Part shown: piece by piece, positions 1 to 9,127 of the stretch
Layout: each line of letters begins with the position of its first letter
How positions within the stretch are numbered: the stretch's first letter is position 1
DNA from: Acerihabitans sp015654925
Lineage (GTDB): Bacteria > Pseudomonadota > Gammaproteobacteria > Enterobacterales > Enterobacteriaceae
Direction of reading: 5' to 3'
Length of the DNA stretch: 64,000 bases
Assembly: GCF_047324175.1 (NCBI RefSeq)
Contig: NZ_CP178732.1
Span: forward strand, 5,456,001 to 5,520,000
Made by a program: the position numbers and the translations under genes
Notes under the pieces: generated by a model
Databases searched by the model: none
Told to the model about the DNA's origin: nothing
What the model saw: only the letters and a program-made list of their open reading frames with translations

Positions 1-14
1 TAAGTGAGGCAATG

Positions 15-1826
15 ATGAATCCTACCGTAGCCCGTGTGACGCAACGCGTCATCGAACGTTCCAAACCCACCCGCACTGCTTATTTGGCGCGTATTGACGC
101 CGCGCGGTCAAAAACGGTGCACCGCTCGCAGTTGGCCTGCGGCAACCTGGCCCACGGCTTCGCCGCCTGCCAGCCTGCGGATAAAGCGGCGCTGAAAAGC
201 ATGACCCGCAATGATATCGCCATTATCAACTCCTATAATGATATGCTCTCCGCCCACCAGCCTTACGAGCACTATCCCGAACGCCTGAAAAACGCGCTGC
301 ACGGCGTTGGCGCGGTGGGCCAGGTGGCCGCAGGGGTGCCGGCCATGTGCGATGGCGTGACCCAGGGCCAGGACGGCATGGAGCTGTCGCTGATGAGCCG
401 CGAGATCATCGCGATGTCGGCGGCGATTGGCCTGTCGCATAATATGTTCGACGGCGCTTTATATCTGGGCATATGCGATAAAATCGTCCCGGGGCTGGTC
501 ATGGCGGCGTTATCCTTCGGCCACCTGCCCGCGGTGTTTGTTCCCGCCGGCCCAATGCCCAGCGGCCTGCCGAACAAAGAGAAAGTCCGCGTCCGCCAGC
601 TGTATGCCGAAGGCAAGCTGGACCGCGAAGGCATGCTGGAAGCGGAAGCGGCGTCTTATCATAGCGCCGGCACCTGTACGTTTTACGGCACCGCCAATTC
701 CAACCAGATGGTGATGGAAATGATGGGCCTGCATTTGCCCGGCTCGTCGTTTATCCAGCCGAATACGCCGCTGCGCGATGCGCTGACCGACGCCGCCGCC
801 ATCCAGGTCACCCGCCTGACGGAAAATAGCGGTAATTACCTGCCCATCGGCCAATTGGTGGATGAGAAAGTCATCGTCAACGGCATTATCGCGTTACTGA
901 CCACCGGCGGTTCGACCAACCATACCATGCACCTCGTGGCCATGGCCCGCGCCGCGGGCATTATCATCAATTGGGATGATTTCTCCGAATTGTCCGACGC
1001 GGTCCCCTTGCTGTCGCGCATTTACCCCAATGGTCCGGCGGATATCAACCAATTCCACGATGCGGGCGGCGTGCAGTTGGTAATCCGTGAACTGCTGAAA
1101 GGCGGCTTGCTCAATGAAGAAGTCAATACCGTCGCCGGTTTCGGCTTAAGCCGCTACACCATGGAACCCTGGCTGGACGAGGGTAAGCTCGCCTGGCGCG
1201 AAAGTACCGAAATCTCCCTCGACCCGAAAGTCATTTCCAGCCTTGAAAACCCGTTCGAACACCACGGCGGAACCAAGGTGCTGGACGGCAACCTGGGCCG
1301 GGCGGTTATGAAAACGTCCGCGGTGCCCATAGCCAATCAGGTTATCGAAGCGCCGGCGGTGGTATTTGAAAGCCAGCATGACGTGGGGCCGGCTTTTGAC
1401 GCCGGCGAGCTGAACAAAGATTGCATCATCGTAGTGCGTTATCAAGGCCCGCGCGCCAACGGCATGCCGGAGCTGCATAAATTGATGCCGCCGCTGGGCG
1501 TGTTGCTGGATCGGGGATATAAAGTTGCCCTGGTGACCGACGGACGCCTTTCCGGCGCGTCGGGTAAAGTGCCTTCGGCGATCCACGTTACGCCCGAAGC
1601 CTACAACGGCGGCTTAATGGCCAAAATGCGTACCGGCGATAGGGTGCGCGTTAATGGGGTGACCGGTGAATTATCGTTGCTGGTGGACGACGCCGAACTG
1701 GCGCAGCGGGTGGTTGCACAGCCCGATTTAAGCGCCGAGCATATCGGCTGCGGCCGGGAGCTGTTCGGCGCCCTGCGCAGCCAGCTGTCCGGCGCCGAAC
1801 AGGGCGCCAGCTGCATTACCTTCTAA
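15..1826 (+). CDS. edd: Phosphogluconate dehydratase (Entner-Doudoroff pathway)
   Basis: Dehydrates 6-phosphogluconate to 2-keto-3-deoxy-6-phosphogluconate, the first step specific to the Entner-Doudoroff pathway, in the cytoplasm. The 603-residue protein is collinear with E. coli Edd (603 residues). It carries both IlvD/Edd family signatures, CDKIVPG near residue 155 and DGRLSGASGKVPSAIHV near residue 510, plus the AMCDGVTQGQDGMELS segment and TCTFYGTAN, which hold cysteines expected to bind the Fe-S cluster. Two adjacent ATG codons exist (12 and 15); the second is preferred because the GTGAGG ribosome site (4-9) is only 2 nt from the first and because it matches the E. coli start. The aldolase gene eda, which follows edd in E. 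coli, does not follow here; the next gene is convergent metA. Confidence 0.96.
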   Translation: MNPTVARVTQRVIERSKPTRTAYLARIDAARSKTVHRSQLACGNLAHGFAACQPADKAALKSMTRNDIAIINSYNDMLSAHQPYEHYPERLKNALHGVGAVGQVAAGVPAMCDGVTQGQDGMELSLMSREIIAMSAAIGLSHNMFDGALYLGICDKIVPGLVMAALSFGHLPAVFVPAGPMPSGLPNKEKVRVRQLYAEGKLDREGMLEAEAASYHSAGTCTFYGTANSNQMVMEMMGLHLPGSSFIQPNTPLRDALTDAAAIQVTRLTENSGNYLPIGQLVDEKVIVNGIIALLTTGGSTNHTMHLVAMARAAGIIINWDDFSELSDAVPLLSRIYPNGPADINQFHDAGGVQLVIRELLKGGLLNEEVNTVAGFGLSRYTMEPWLDEGKLAWRESTEISLDPKVISSLENPFEHHGGTKVLDGNLGRAVMKTSAVPIANQVIEAPAVVFESQHDVGPAFDAGELNKDCIIVVRYQGPRANGMPELHKLMPPLGVLLDRGYKVALVTDGRLSGASGKVPSAIHVTPEAYNGGLMAKMRTGDRVRVNGVTGELSLLVDDAELAQRVVAQPDLSAEHIGCGRELFGALRSQLSGAEQGASCITF

Positions 1827-1852
1827 CCTGGCGCCATTTACCTGAGCGCTAC

Positions 1853-1888
1853 GCCGCGGCGCGCTGACATAGAGTAGCGCGCCGCGGC
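1853..1888. terminator. Perfect 13-bp inverted repeat between edd and metA
   Basis: The arms gccgcggcgcgct (1853-1865) and agcgcgccgcggc (1876-1888) are exact reverse complements around a 10-nt loop. They sit in the 91-bp gap between two convergent genes. A GC-rich hairpin there probably ends or protects both transcripts. No U-run follows on either side, so it is not a textbook intrinsic terminator. Confidence 0.5.
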
Positions 1889-1917
1889 CCGGCCAATCAT
1901 CCCCTGACCGCCGGCGT

Positions 1918-2847
1918 TTAATCCAGGGTCGGATTCATTTTCTTCAAATCAAATGGCGTAATCTGGTACACGTAATAGTTAAGCCAATTGGCGAACAATA
2001 GGTGCCCGTGACTGCGCCAGCTGGCTTTGGGGGGCAGATCGGGATTGTCGTTGGGAAAATAATTCGCCGGTATGGCGGGATTAAGGCCGCTGGCCAGATC
2101 GCGATGATATTCGCTGGCCAACGTCAGCGCGTCGTATTCGGGGTGGCCGGTCACGAAGGCCAGGCGTTTATCCGGGCTGGCGAACAGGTAGGCGCCGGTT
2201 TGTTCGGACTCCGCCAGGATTTCCAGATCGGTATGCTGGCGAATAATCTGCGTCGGGAAATCCGCATAACGGGAATGGGGCGCCAGGAAGGTTTCATCAA
2301 AGCCGCGGGTCAGCAAGGCATGGGGTTTTAGGGTTTGATGCTGGAACACGCCCGCCAGCTTGTCCCTGCGGGTCATTTTGGGAATATCGTACAGAATATT
2401 CAGCGCGGCTTGTACCGCCCAACAAACAAACAGCGTTGACGTCACGTGGCCCTTGGCCCATTGCAATACGCGATCGATCTGCGGCCAGAAAATCACATCC
2501 CGGAAATCCACCAGGCCCAACGGCGCGCCGGTAACCACCAGCCCATCGTAATTTTCGTTTTGAATATCTTCAAAATCGCAATAAAACGTATTGAGATGTT
2601 CCGCCGGGGTATTCTTCGATTCATGATTATCAATACGCAGCAGTTGGATATCAATTTGCAGCGGGGAATTGGACAGCAGCCGCAGAAATTGATTTTCCGT
2701 TTCGATTTTTTTGGGCATCAGGTTGAGTATCAGCACCTTTAATGGCCGAATTTCCTGGGTGCGGGCGCGGGAAGATGTCATGACAAAGACATTTTCATTA
2801 CGCAAAAAATCTACAGCTGGCAACTCATCAAGAACCCGAATCGGCAT
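1918..2847 (-). CDS. metA: Homoserine O-succinyltransferase
   Basis: Activates homoserine with succinyl-CoA, the first committed step of methionine synthesis, in the cytoplasm. The 309-residue protein has the same length as E. coli MetA and aligns along its whole length. The catalytic cysteine lies in FVCWAVQAAL (Cys142), the His/Glu pair in TGHPEYD (His235 and Glu237), and the substrate lysine region in LNLMPKKIETENQFLR. The gene is monocistronic and convergent with edd. Four tandem met boxes lie just upstream, so repression by MetJ with S-adenosylmethionine is expected, as for metE elsewhere in this window. Confidence 0.97.
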   Translation of the reverse strand: MPIRVLDELPAVDFLRNENVFVMTSSRARTQEIRPLKVLILNLMPKKIETENQFLRLLSNSPLQIDIQLLRIDNHESKNTPAEHLNTFYCDFEDIQNENYDGLVVTGAPLGLVDFRDVIFWPQIDRVLQWAKGHVTSTLFVCWAVQAALNILYDIPKMTRRDKLAGVFQHQTLKPHALLTRGFDETFLAPHSRYADFPTQIIRQHTDLEILAESEQTGAYLFASPDKRLAFVTGHPEYDALTLASEYHRDLASGLNPAIPANYFPNDNPDLPPKASWRSHGHLLFANWLNYYVYQITPFDLKKMNPTLD

Positions 2848-2866
2848 AACCTTAGAACCTCAAAGC

Positions 2867-2898
2867 ATACGTTTATACGTTTAGACATCCAGATGCCT
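2867..2898 (-). promoter_or_regulatory. MetJ operator of metA: four tandem met boxes
   Basis: Four contiguous 8-bp units read on the plus strand as atacgttt, atacgttt, agacatcc and agatgcct. Each matches the met-box consensus AGACGTCT at 6 of 8 positions. Tandem 8-bp boxes are how MetJ dimers are known to bind cooperatively. They begin 20 bp upstream of the metA start codon, so bound MetJ would cover the promoter or early transcript region. Confidence 0.85.
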
Positions 2899-2983
2899 GA
2901 AGATACAGCTTTTACCGAATGATGTCGAGTGTTCAGCCATTAGTTGAAAATGTTTCATCTTAAGCGTTAATTTTGCTTAACCA

Positions 2984-3853
2984 CTAGTCCTTCTCGGCCC
3001 ACAGGGCGCGCTCGTTCAGCATCGTGATAAACGGCAATACCATGGGAGCGTGGTCGCAAGCGTGCCGATACAGCAGCCAGGTTTTGTTTTTAACCGCCTG
3101 GCCGTCTACGCTTATCGGCAAGCGGTAAAGCGTCTCCGGCAGCGGCAGATAGCTGGAGATAATGGCATATCCCAAGCCATGATTGACCATCGCCAGGCAG
3201 ACCTCCAGCTTATCCACCGTCATGGCCACGCGCGGCGCAAGGACAAAGTTGGCGTTCCACCAGCGCTCTATAAGCTGGGTAATATGCGGGCCGTGATGTA
3301 TCTTGATTTGCGGTAGATGGGGCAGCAGGCCGAAATCGACTTCATGCTGGCTTATCAAATAGTAGTTATCCTCATCGATAAGCTGTTTGCCTTCCTTCCA
3401 GTTAAAGTCGTCTTTCACCAGGGCCAAATCAATCTCATCGCGCTGCAGGCGGTGGAATATCTCTTCGCTATAACCGCTGATCAAGTGCAGGCTGACCCCG
3501 GGATATTGCTGGCGAAAACGCGCCAGCAGTTCCGGCAGCCGATAGGCGGCATAATTACTGGAGACGCCGATACGCAGTTCCCCCTGCTGTTGTTCGTTCA
3601 GGGTATGCAAATTGATCTTCAACTGCTGCAAATCGCGCAATATCTTTTCCGCATGGCTGGCCAGATATTCGCCCTGCGCGCTGAAGACCAGCCCTTTGCC
3701 GCCATCATCGAATAGCTTAATCGCCAATTTACGTTCAATTTGCCGCAGGCGATAACTCAGCGCCGGCTGCGAGGTATAGAGATGCCCGGCCGCGCGGGTG
3801 ATATTTTTATGCTGATAAACCGTTCGGATAATCAACCAATCCTTTTCGTTCAT
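2984..3853 (-). CDS. LysR-family transcriptional regulator, target unknown
   Basis: A 289-residue LysR-type regulator. The N-terminal winged helix-turn-helix (residues about 5-60) contains ITRAAGHLYTSQPALSYRLRQIE, a typical LysR recognition segment given here in outline. The effector-binding domain starts near residue 90 (GELRIGVSSNYAAYRLPELL). The gene is divergent from the M20 amidohydrolase, with 172 bp between the start codons, the usual arrangement for a LysR protein that controls the neighbouring operon. The inducer is unknown; a peptide, acylated amino acid or its hydrolysis product would fit the neighbouring genes. I do not recognise a named orthologue. Confidence 0.9.
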   Translation of the reverse strand: MNEKDWLIIRTVYQHKNITRAAGHLYTSQPALSYRLRQIERKLAIKLFDDGGKGLVFSAQGEYLASHAEKILRDLQQLKINLHTLNEQQQGELRIGVSSNYAAYRLPELLARFRQQYPGVSLHLISGYSEEIFHRLQRDEIDLALVKDDFNWKEGKQLIDEDNYYLISQHEVDFGLLPHLPQIKIHHGPHITQLIERWWNANFVLAPRVAMTVDKLEVCLAMVNHGLGYAIISSYLPLPETLYRLPISVDGQAVKNKTWLLYRHACDHAPMVLPFITMLNERALWAEKD

Positions 3854-3884
3854 CGTTTATTCCAGGTTGTCGTGATAAGCCACT

Positions 3885-3898
3885 ATAAAATATTTTAT
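3885..3898. promoter_or_regulatory. 14-bp perfect palindrome between the LysR gene and its divergent operon
   Basis: The sequence ATAAAATATTTTAT is its own reverse complement. It lies in the divergent intergenic region, 32 bp upstream of the LysR start codon. LysR proteins bind AT-rich dyads of the T-N11-A type; this dyad has a T-N10-A core, so it is a plausible operator for the LysR gene and the M20 operon. It could also be only an AT-rich promoter element. Confidence 0.4.
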
Positions 3899-4025
3899 GG
3901 TTCCGGCCTAGCGGCTATAAAAACACTTAATTGGGATTACGCGCCGGAATCCTCTATATCTGACCTGTAAGCCGCGATATAGGACCTTAGCCGCACGGTG
4001 ACAGGCACCAAAATAGGGATAAAGC

Positions 4026-5231
4026 ATGAATCAACGCACCATTTTAGAGCAAAAGAATAAAATTATTTATGCCATTGATGATTTGGCGCCTGAATCCAAG
4101 CGCCTGGCGCTACAGATCCACGCCAATCCCGAACTCAGTTTTGCGGAAATACAGTCCGCCGCCGCCCTGGTCGCGCCTTTACGCGCGGCGGGTTTTCACA
4201 TCGAGCAGCCCCTCGGCGGTTTGGCCACCGCGTTTCGCGCCACCTTTGACAGCGGCAGGCCCGGCCCGACCATAGCCTTGCTTGCGGAGTACGACGCATT
4301 GCCCGGCCTGGGCCACGGCTGCGGCCATAACCTGATCGGTACAGCGTCCATCACCGCCGCGCTGGCCCTTAAATCCGCTTTTACCGAACTAAACGGCCGC
4401 CTGCTGGTAGTCGGTACGCCGGCGGAGGAAGAGGGAGGCGGTAAAATCATTCTGGCCGACGGCGGCATTTTCGATAACGTGGATGCGGTGATGATGGTGC
4501 ATCCGCGGGACAAAACCATGGTTAACCGCGGCGGTCTGGCCTGCGTGGATGCCATCTTCAAATTTTTTGGCAAAGCGTCGCACGCCGCCTCCGCGCCGCA
4601 AAAAGGCATTAGCGCGCTGGATGCGGTAATTCATACTTTTGTGGGTGTTAACGCGCTGCGCCAGTTTTTTACCGACGATGTGCGGGTGCACGGCATTATT
4701 ACCGACGGCGGTAGCGCCGCCAATATCGTGCCGGCCTACGCCGAAGCAAAATTCCTGATGCGGGCCGCCACGGTCAAGGATCTGGCCCTGGTCAGGGAGA
4801 AGGTGTTTGCCGCCGCCCAGGGCGCCGCGGATATGAGCGGTGCGCGGCTTGAAATCGAACCGGGATTGACCTATGCCGAGCGCATTAATAACCAGGCGCT
4901 GGCCGCCGGTTTCCAGCGCAATCTGGAGCAACTGGGCATCGAGGTGTTTCCGGCGCCGGCGAATGGCGGCATTGGCTCCTCGGATATCGGTAATGTCAGC
5001 CAGATAGCGGCGGCGATCCATCCTTATATCCGTATCGGCGATGTTTTTCCGCATACCCCGGAGTTTGTCGAGGCGGCCCGTTCGCCGGCCGGGCTGGAGG
5101 GTATGGTGCTGGCGGCTAAAGGCCTGGCGATGACGGTAGTCGACCTGTGTCTGGATGATGCGTTATTGCATGCGGTGCGCGATGAATTTTCACGCTGGAA
5201 GCTCAGCACTCAAATACGGCAGGAGAAATAA
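4026..5231 (+). CDS. M20-family amidohydrolase/peptidase
   Basis: A 401-residue cytoplasmic metallohydrolase of the M20 amidohydrolase group (similar in type to AbgB and PM20D2), expected to cleave an amide bond in an N-acyl or dipeptide-like substrate. Metal-site segments visible are ALLAEYDALPGLGHGCGHN (residues about 85-105), the glutamates in PAEEEGGGK (about 136-144) and the histidine of MMVHPRD. The dimerisation or lid domain includes GKASHAA. There is no signal peptide. It is the first gene of a three-gene operon; the stop codon is 2 bp before the start of the binding-protein gene, whose ribosome site (aggaga) lies in its last codons. The substrate is unknown. Confidence 0.9.
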   Translation: MNQRTILEQKNKIIYAIDDLAPESKRLALQIHANPELSFAEIQSAAALVAPLRAAGFHIEQPLGGLATAFRATFDSGRPGPTIALLAEYDALPGLGHGCGHNLIGTASITAALALKSAFTELNGRLLVVGTPAEEEGGGKIILADGGIFDNVDAVMMVHPRDKTMVNRGGLACVDAIFKFFGKASHAASAPQKGISALDAVIHTFVGVNALRQFFTDDVRVHGIITDGGSAANIVPAYAEAKFLMRAATVKDLALVREKVFAAAQGAADMSGARLEIEPGLTYAERINNQALAAGFQRNLEQLGIEVFPAPANGGIGSSDIGNVSQIAAAIHPYIRIGDVFPHTPEFVEAARSPAGLEGMVLAAKGLAMTVVDLCLDDALLHAVRDEFSRWKLSTQIRQEK

Positions 5232-5233
5232 TA

Positions 5234-6037
5234 ATGAAAAAATTCTGGGCACTGGCGATCGCGGGTTTGGCCATCGGTTGTTCCGCGGCGCAGGCGGCGG
5301 ATGATACGATTCGGATTGGCGCCGACCTGACCTACCCGCCATTTCAATACCGCGAGGCCGACGGTACGCCGCGCGGCTTTGAGATCGATATTACCAATGC
5401 CGTTTGCCAGGCGATGTCGGTTAAATGCCAGTTTGTCGTCAGCAGTTTCGATGCGGAAATTCCTTCTTTGTTAGCGAAAAAAGTGGACGTGATTTCGCCG
5501 CTGGGCGCCACGGAAAAGCGCAGGAAAGCCATTGATTTCAGCGATTTTGTTTATCACATTCCCACCCGGCTGGTCATTCGCAAGGGCAGCAATCTGTTGC
5601 CCGAAGTTTCCTCTTTGCAAGGCAAACATATCGCGGTGCAGCAGGGGACCATCCAGGAAATGTTCGCCAATCAATTCTGGGCCGCGAAAGGGATCGATAT
5701 CGTGCCCTATGCCGACCAGGATATGATTTACCAGGATCTGGCTGCGGGACGGCTGGATGGCGCATTAAGTCCCGCGGTGGCGGTCACGTTCGGATTCCTG
5801 AACAAACCCGAGGGGAAGGATTTTACGCTAGCCGGTCCTGAAGTACGCGACGATAAGTTGTTCAGCATCGGGTCGGCTTATGGTTTTCGCAAAGGCGATG
5901 ACAAAATCAAAGCGTTGTTAAACGAAGGCCTGGCGAAAATCAAAGCGGATGGCACTTGGGAGAACATCAAAGAGCACTATTTTGGCGATATCGACCTGTC
6001 GGTTCACCAACCGGAGCAGGCGAATGCTGCGCACTGA
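5234..6037 (+). CDS. Periplasmic amino-acid-type solute-binding protein (ABC transporter, family 3)
   Basis: A 267-residue binding protein of the HisJ/ArtJ/GlnH type (SBP_bac_3). An N-terminal export signal runs from MKK to about residue 21; the cleavage site may be AQA-A, although LAIGC at residues 12-16 resembles a weak lipobox. The mature part starts DDTIRIGADLTYPPFQYREADG, the usual opening of this fold, followed by GFEIDI and PSLLAKKVD. No permease or ATPase gene is adjacent, so it either borrows another transporter or acts as a sensor. It is co-transcribed with hydrolases on both sides, which suggests that it captures the same substrate or its product. Confidence 0.92.
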   Translation: MKKFWALAIAGLAIGCSAAQAADDTIRIGADLTYPPFQYREADGTPRGFEIDITNAVCQAMSVKCQFVVSSFDAEIPSLLAKKVDVISPLGATEKRRKAIDFSDFVYHIPTRLVIRKGSNLLPEVSSLQGKHIAVQQGTIQEMFANQFWAAKGIDIVPYADQDMIYQDLAAGRLDGALSPAVAVTFGFLNKPEGKDFTLAGPEVRDDKLFSIGSAYGFRKGDDKIKALLNEGLAKIKADGTWENIKEHYFGDIDLSVHQPEQANAAH

Positions 6038-7739
6038 GCTCGATTCTGACCAACTGCTGCCGCTGATGGACGATCTGCTGCGGCAGTTTTCGCGGCTGCA
6101 CCGGTTATCCGGCAGCGCCGATGCCGAGCATTCCGCGCGTTATATCGTCGATTTGTTATATCGGCACGGTCTGGCGCCGCGGCTGGAACAATGTTCCCTG
6201 CTGCTGAGCAATCCGCTGTCCGGCGGCTTGCAATTGCCCGGCTATCCGGACTGGTCCTGCGAGGCCAAGACCCGTTCGTTTTCGGCCCATTGTCCCGAGG
6301 GTGCCGAAGGGGAGTTATTTTACGATGCGCGTTCGCTGGACGTCATCGCGGATATTCAATTGGCGCAATGGTCCGCCCAGGTGCGGGATAAAATTGTGAT
6401 CGCCGATCAAGGATTTGAAGATTATGTCCAGCGTCTGGATGCCGCGGGCGCGCGGGGTCTGGTTCATATCTGGGGTTCCGCCGAGCCGGCGCTGCATGAG
6501 GAGACCGTCGGGCCAATCTGGGGCACGCCGGTGCCCGACGATCGTCGGCGTTATCCCCGTTTACCGGTTATTTCGCTTAATCAACAAGCGGGGCGGCAGC
6601 TCCTGGATCTGTGCGCCCAGCATTCCGGCGCGCCGATCGCCCGGATCTATACCGAGCTGGAAACGGGCGTGGCCACCTGTAGCCTGCCGGTAGTGGATAT
6701 TCCGGGCAAAAGTTCCGAGTTCGTTTTGCTTTCTTCGCATTATGATTCCTGGCATGAGGGCGTCACCGATAACGCTACCGGTAATGCGTTATGCCTGGCT
6801 ATGGCCGTCCATTTCCAGCAGTTGGCATCGGGTATGAAACGCGGTTTGCGCGTCGCCTGGTGGCCGGGACATTCCAATGCCCGTTACGGCGGTTCAACCT
6901 GGTATGCCGATCGTTATCGTCAGCAGTTGGGAGCGCAATGCGTGGCGCATATTAATGTTGATTCTCCCGGCTGCATGGATGCGCTGCAGGTAGTGGTTAA
7001 TGCCAGCGGCGCTGAAGATACCACTTTCCTGCAACGGGCGGTTCAGCACGTTACGGGGCGGCCCGCGCAGCGGATTACGCCGTTGGGTAAAGGCGGCGAT
7101 CAATCGTTTTGGGGCAGCGGGCTGCCGCTGCATTTTGCCTTGCGCGAGGAGCCGTTTGAGAAAAATTCTCTTTCGCCCGGTAGCGGCGGCGGCTGGTGGT
7201 GGCATACCGGGGAGGATACTTACGATAAAGTCAGTATGGAGATCCTGTGGCGTGATTGCCGGATCCATGAGTATTGGTTAAATGAGTTGTTGACCCTGAC
7301 GGCGCTGCCGCTGGATCCGCTGCGCTATCGGGATCGGTTATGTGATGAGCTGCGCGATCTGCAGGCAATGTTGTATCCCGCGTTTGATCTGGCTCCGCTG
7401 CTGGATGCCATGGATGCATTGGCGGTGGATCTGCAGCAGGTGACCGCGCTGTGGCAAGATGATGCCTGCCGCTGGCAGGCCACGCTCAGGGAAGTGTTGG
7501 CGTTATGGCATCGTCTGCGTTATAGCTCCACCGATGATTTCCATTATGATCTTAGCTATCGCGGCGGCGCGTTTCCCGGTTTGCGGATTCTCACCGACAG
7601 TGCCGACGACAGTGCCGATCGGACGACGCCGGAAATGTTTTTGATGATGACGACGCAGTTTTATCGCCAGCGGGATAGGGCGTTGGATTTAATATCGCAC
7701 AGCGCCCAGGTGCTTCGTTTGGCTTTGCTGTCGGTTTAG
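6024..7739 (+). CDS. M28-family metallopeptidase-like protein with atypical active site
   Basis: A 571-residue cytoplasmic protein (no signal peptide) of the M28 aminopeptidase fold with a PA-like insert before it. Metal-site residues seen are SSHYDS (His239) and VTDNATG (Asp249), then HINVDSPG, and a late histidine in WWWHTGEDTYDKV. Where typical M28 enzymes have a Glu-Glu pair (catalytic base and metal ligand), this one reads WWPGHSNARYGGSTWYAD, giving Gly-His. This subtype may use a different base. The chosen ATG (6024) overlaps the binding-protein stop by 14 bp and has GGAGCAGG at 6012-6019; the longer reading frame from 5949 lies inside that gene and is rejected. Substrate unknown. Confidence 0.88.
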   Translation: MLRTELDSDQLLPLMDDLLRQFSRLHRLSGSADAEHSARYIVDLLYRHGLAPRLEQCSLLLSNPLSGGLQLPGYPDWSCEAKTRSFSAHCPEGAEGELFYDARSLDVIADIQLAQWSAQVRDKIVIADQGFEDYVQRLDAAGARGLVHIWGSAEPALHEETVGPIWGTPVPDDRRRYPRLPVISLNQQAGRQLLDLCAQHSGAPIARIYTELETGVATCSLPVVDIPGKSSEFVLLSSHYDSWHEGVTDNATGNALCLAMAVHFQQLASGMKRGLRVAWWPGHSNARYGGSTWYADRYRQQLGAQCVAHINVDSPGCMDALQVVVNASGAEDTTFLQRAVQHVTGRPAQRITPLGKGGDQSFWGSGLPLHFALREEPFEKNSLSPGSGGGWWWHTGEDTYDKVSMEILWRDCRIHEYWLNELLTLTALPLDPLRYRDRLCDELRDLQAMLYPAFDLAPLLDAMDALAVDLQQVTALWQDDACRWQATLREVLALWHRLRYSSTDDFHYDLSYRGGAFPGLRILTDSADDSADRTTPEMFLMMTTQFYRQRDRALDLISHSAQVLRLALLSV

Positions 7740-7743
7740 TAGA

Positions 7744-7773
7744 TGAAAAAGCCCTCTGTTTTCACAGAGGGCT
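7744..7773 (-). terminator. Intrinsic terminator of the rRNA operon
   Basis: On the minus strand, GCCCTCTG and CAGAGGGC form an 8-bp stem around a 6-nt loop, followed by five U residues (aaaaa at 7746-7750 on the plus strand). It lies just beyond the 3' end of 5S rRNA and a few bases from the stop codon of the convergent M28 gene, so it may also act on that transcript. Confidence 0.85.
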
Positions 7774-7783
7774 TATCAATTGG

Positions 7784-7903
7784 ATGCCTGGCAGTTCCCT
7801 ACTCTCGCATGGGGAGACCCCACACTACCATCGGCGCTACGGCGTTTCACTACTGAGTTCGGCATGGGGTCAGGTGGGACCACCGCGCTAGTGCCGCCAG
7901 GCA
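7784..7903 (-). rRNA. rrf: 5S ribosomal RNA
   Basis: A 120-nt sequence whose reverse complement starts TGCCTGGCGGC and ends CTGCCAGGCAT, the paired ends of enterobacterial 5S rRNA. Internal loops such as CCATGCCGAACTCAG are conserved. It is the last gene of the rRNA operon. Confidence 0.97.
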
Positions 7904-8107
7904 AATTTCTCGTCTCATCCTGAGACTCGCCCTGCGGGCCAGCGCTGTGCGCTGTACAAAATTGCTCCCGGCAATTTTGTCATTTCCCCTGTGCAAGGCC
8001 AACGCTCCGCGTTGTTGACAGCCCGTCCGTGTTTCGACCGGCTGCTGGTTATATCTTCCGTTACAAGCTGAAAATTCTTTCGTCTCTCTAAACATCTTAG
8101 GTGTTGT
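7904..8107 (-). other. 23S-5S transcribed spacer with hairpins
   Basis: This 204-bp spacer has no gene. It contains a perfect hairpin, acaaaattgc (7956-7965) with gcaattttgt (7971-7980), a smaller one at 7941-7953 (agcgc/gcgct), and caacgctccgcgttg at 8000-8014, a motif repeated in the 16S-tRNA spacer. Bases 8092-8107 (acatcttaggtgttgt) pair with 11213-11227 beyond the other end of 23S and form the usual RNase III processing stalk. Confidence 0.8.
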
Positions 8108-8444
8108 AAGGTTAAGCCTCACGGGTCATTAGTATCGGTTAGCTCAACGCATCGCTGCGCTTACACACCCGACCTATCAACGTCATCGTCTTTAACGTCC
8201 CTTCAGGTGACTTAAAGCCACAGGGAAGACTCATCTCGAGGCAAGTTTCCCGCTTAGATGCTTTCAGCGGTTATCTTTTCCGCACGTAGCTACCGGGCAA
8301 TGCCATTGGCATGACAACCCGAACACCAGTGGTGCGTCCACTCCGGTCCTCTCGTACTAGGAGCAGCCCCTCTCAATCTTCCAACGCCCACGGCAGATAG
8401 GGACCGAACTGTCTCACGACGTTCTAAACCCAGCTCGCGTACCA

Positions 8445-8478
<34 letters not shown>

Positions 8479-8479
8479 A

Positions 8480-8522
<43 letters not shown>

Positions 8523-8551
8523 ACCGCCGTCGATATGAACTCTTGGGCGGT

Positions 8552-8607
<56 letters not shown>

Positions 8608-9029
8608 AGAACCACCGGATCACTAAGACCTGCTTTCGCACCTGCTCGAGCCGTCACTCTCACAGTCAAGCTAGCTTATGCCTTTGCACTAACCTCACGA
8701 TGTCCGACCGTGATTAGCTAACCTTCGTGCTCCTCCGTTACTCTTTAGGAGGAGACCGCCCCAGTCAAACTACCCACCAGACACTGTCCTCGACCCGGAT
8801 CACGGGCCGGAGTTAGAACATCAAACATTAAAGGGTGGTATTTCAAGGTTGGCTCCATGCAGACTGGCGTCCACACTTCAAAGCCTCCCACCTATCCTAC
8901 ACATCAAGGCTCAATGTTCAGTGTCAAGCTATAGTAAAGGTTCACGGGGTCTTTCCGTCTTGCCGCGGGTACACTGCATCTTCACAGCGAGTTCAATTTC
9001 ACTGAGTCTCGGGTGGAGACAGCCTGGCC

Positions 9030-9127
<98 letters not shown>

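Noticed and set aside
5949..6023. Longer N-terminus for the M28 peptidase
   Set aside because: The extra 25 codons lie entirely inside the binding-protein gene in another frame; the ATG at 6024 has a good ribosome site.
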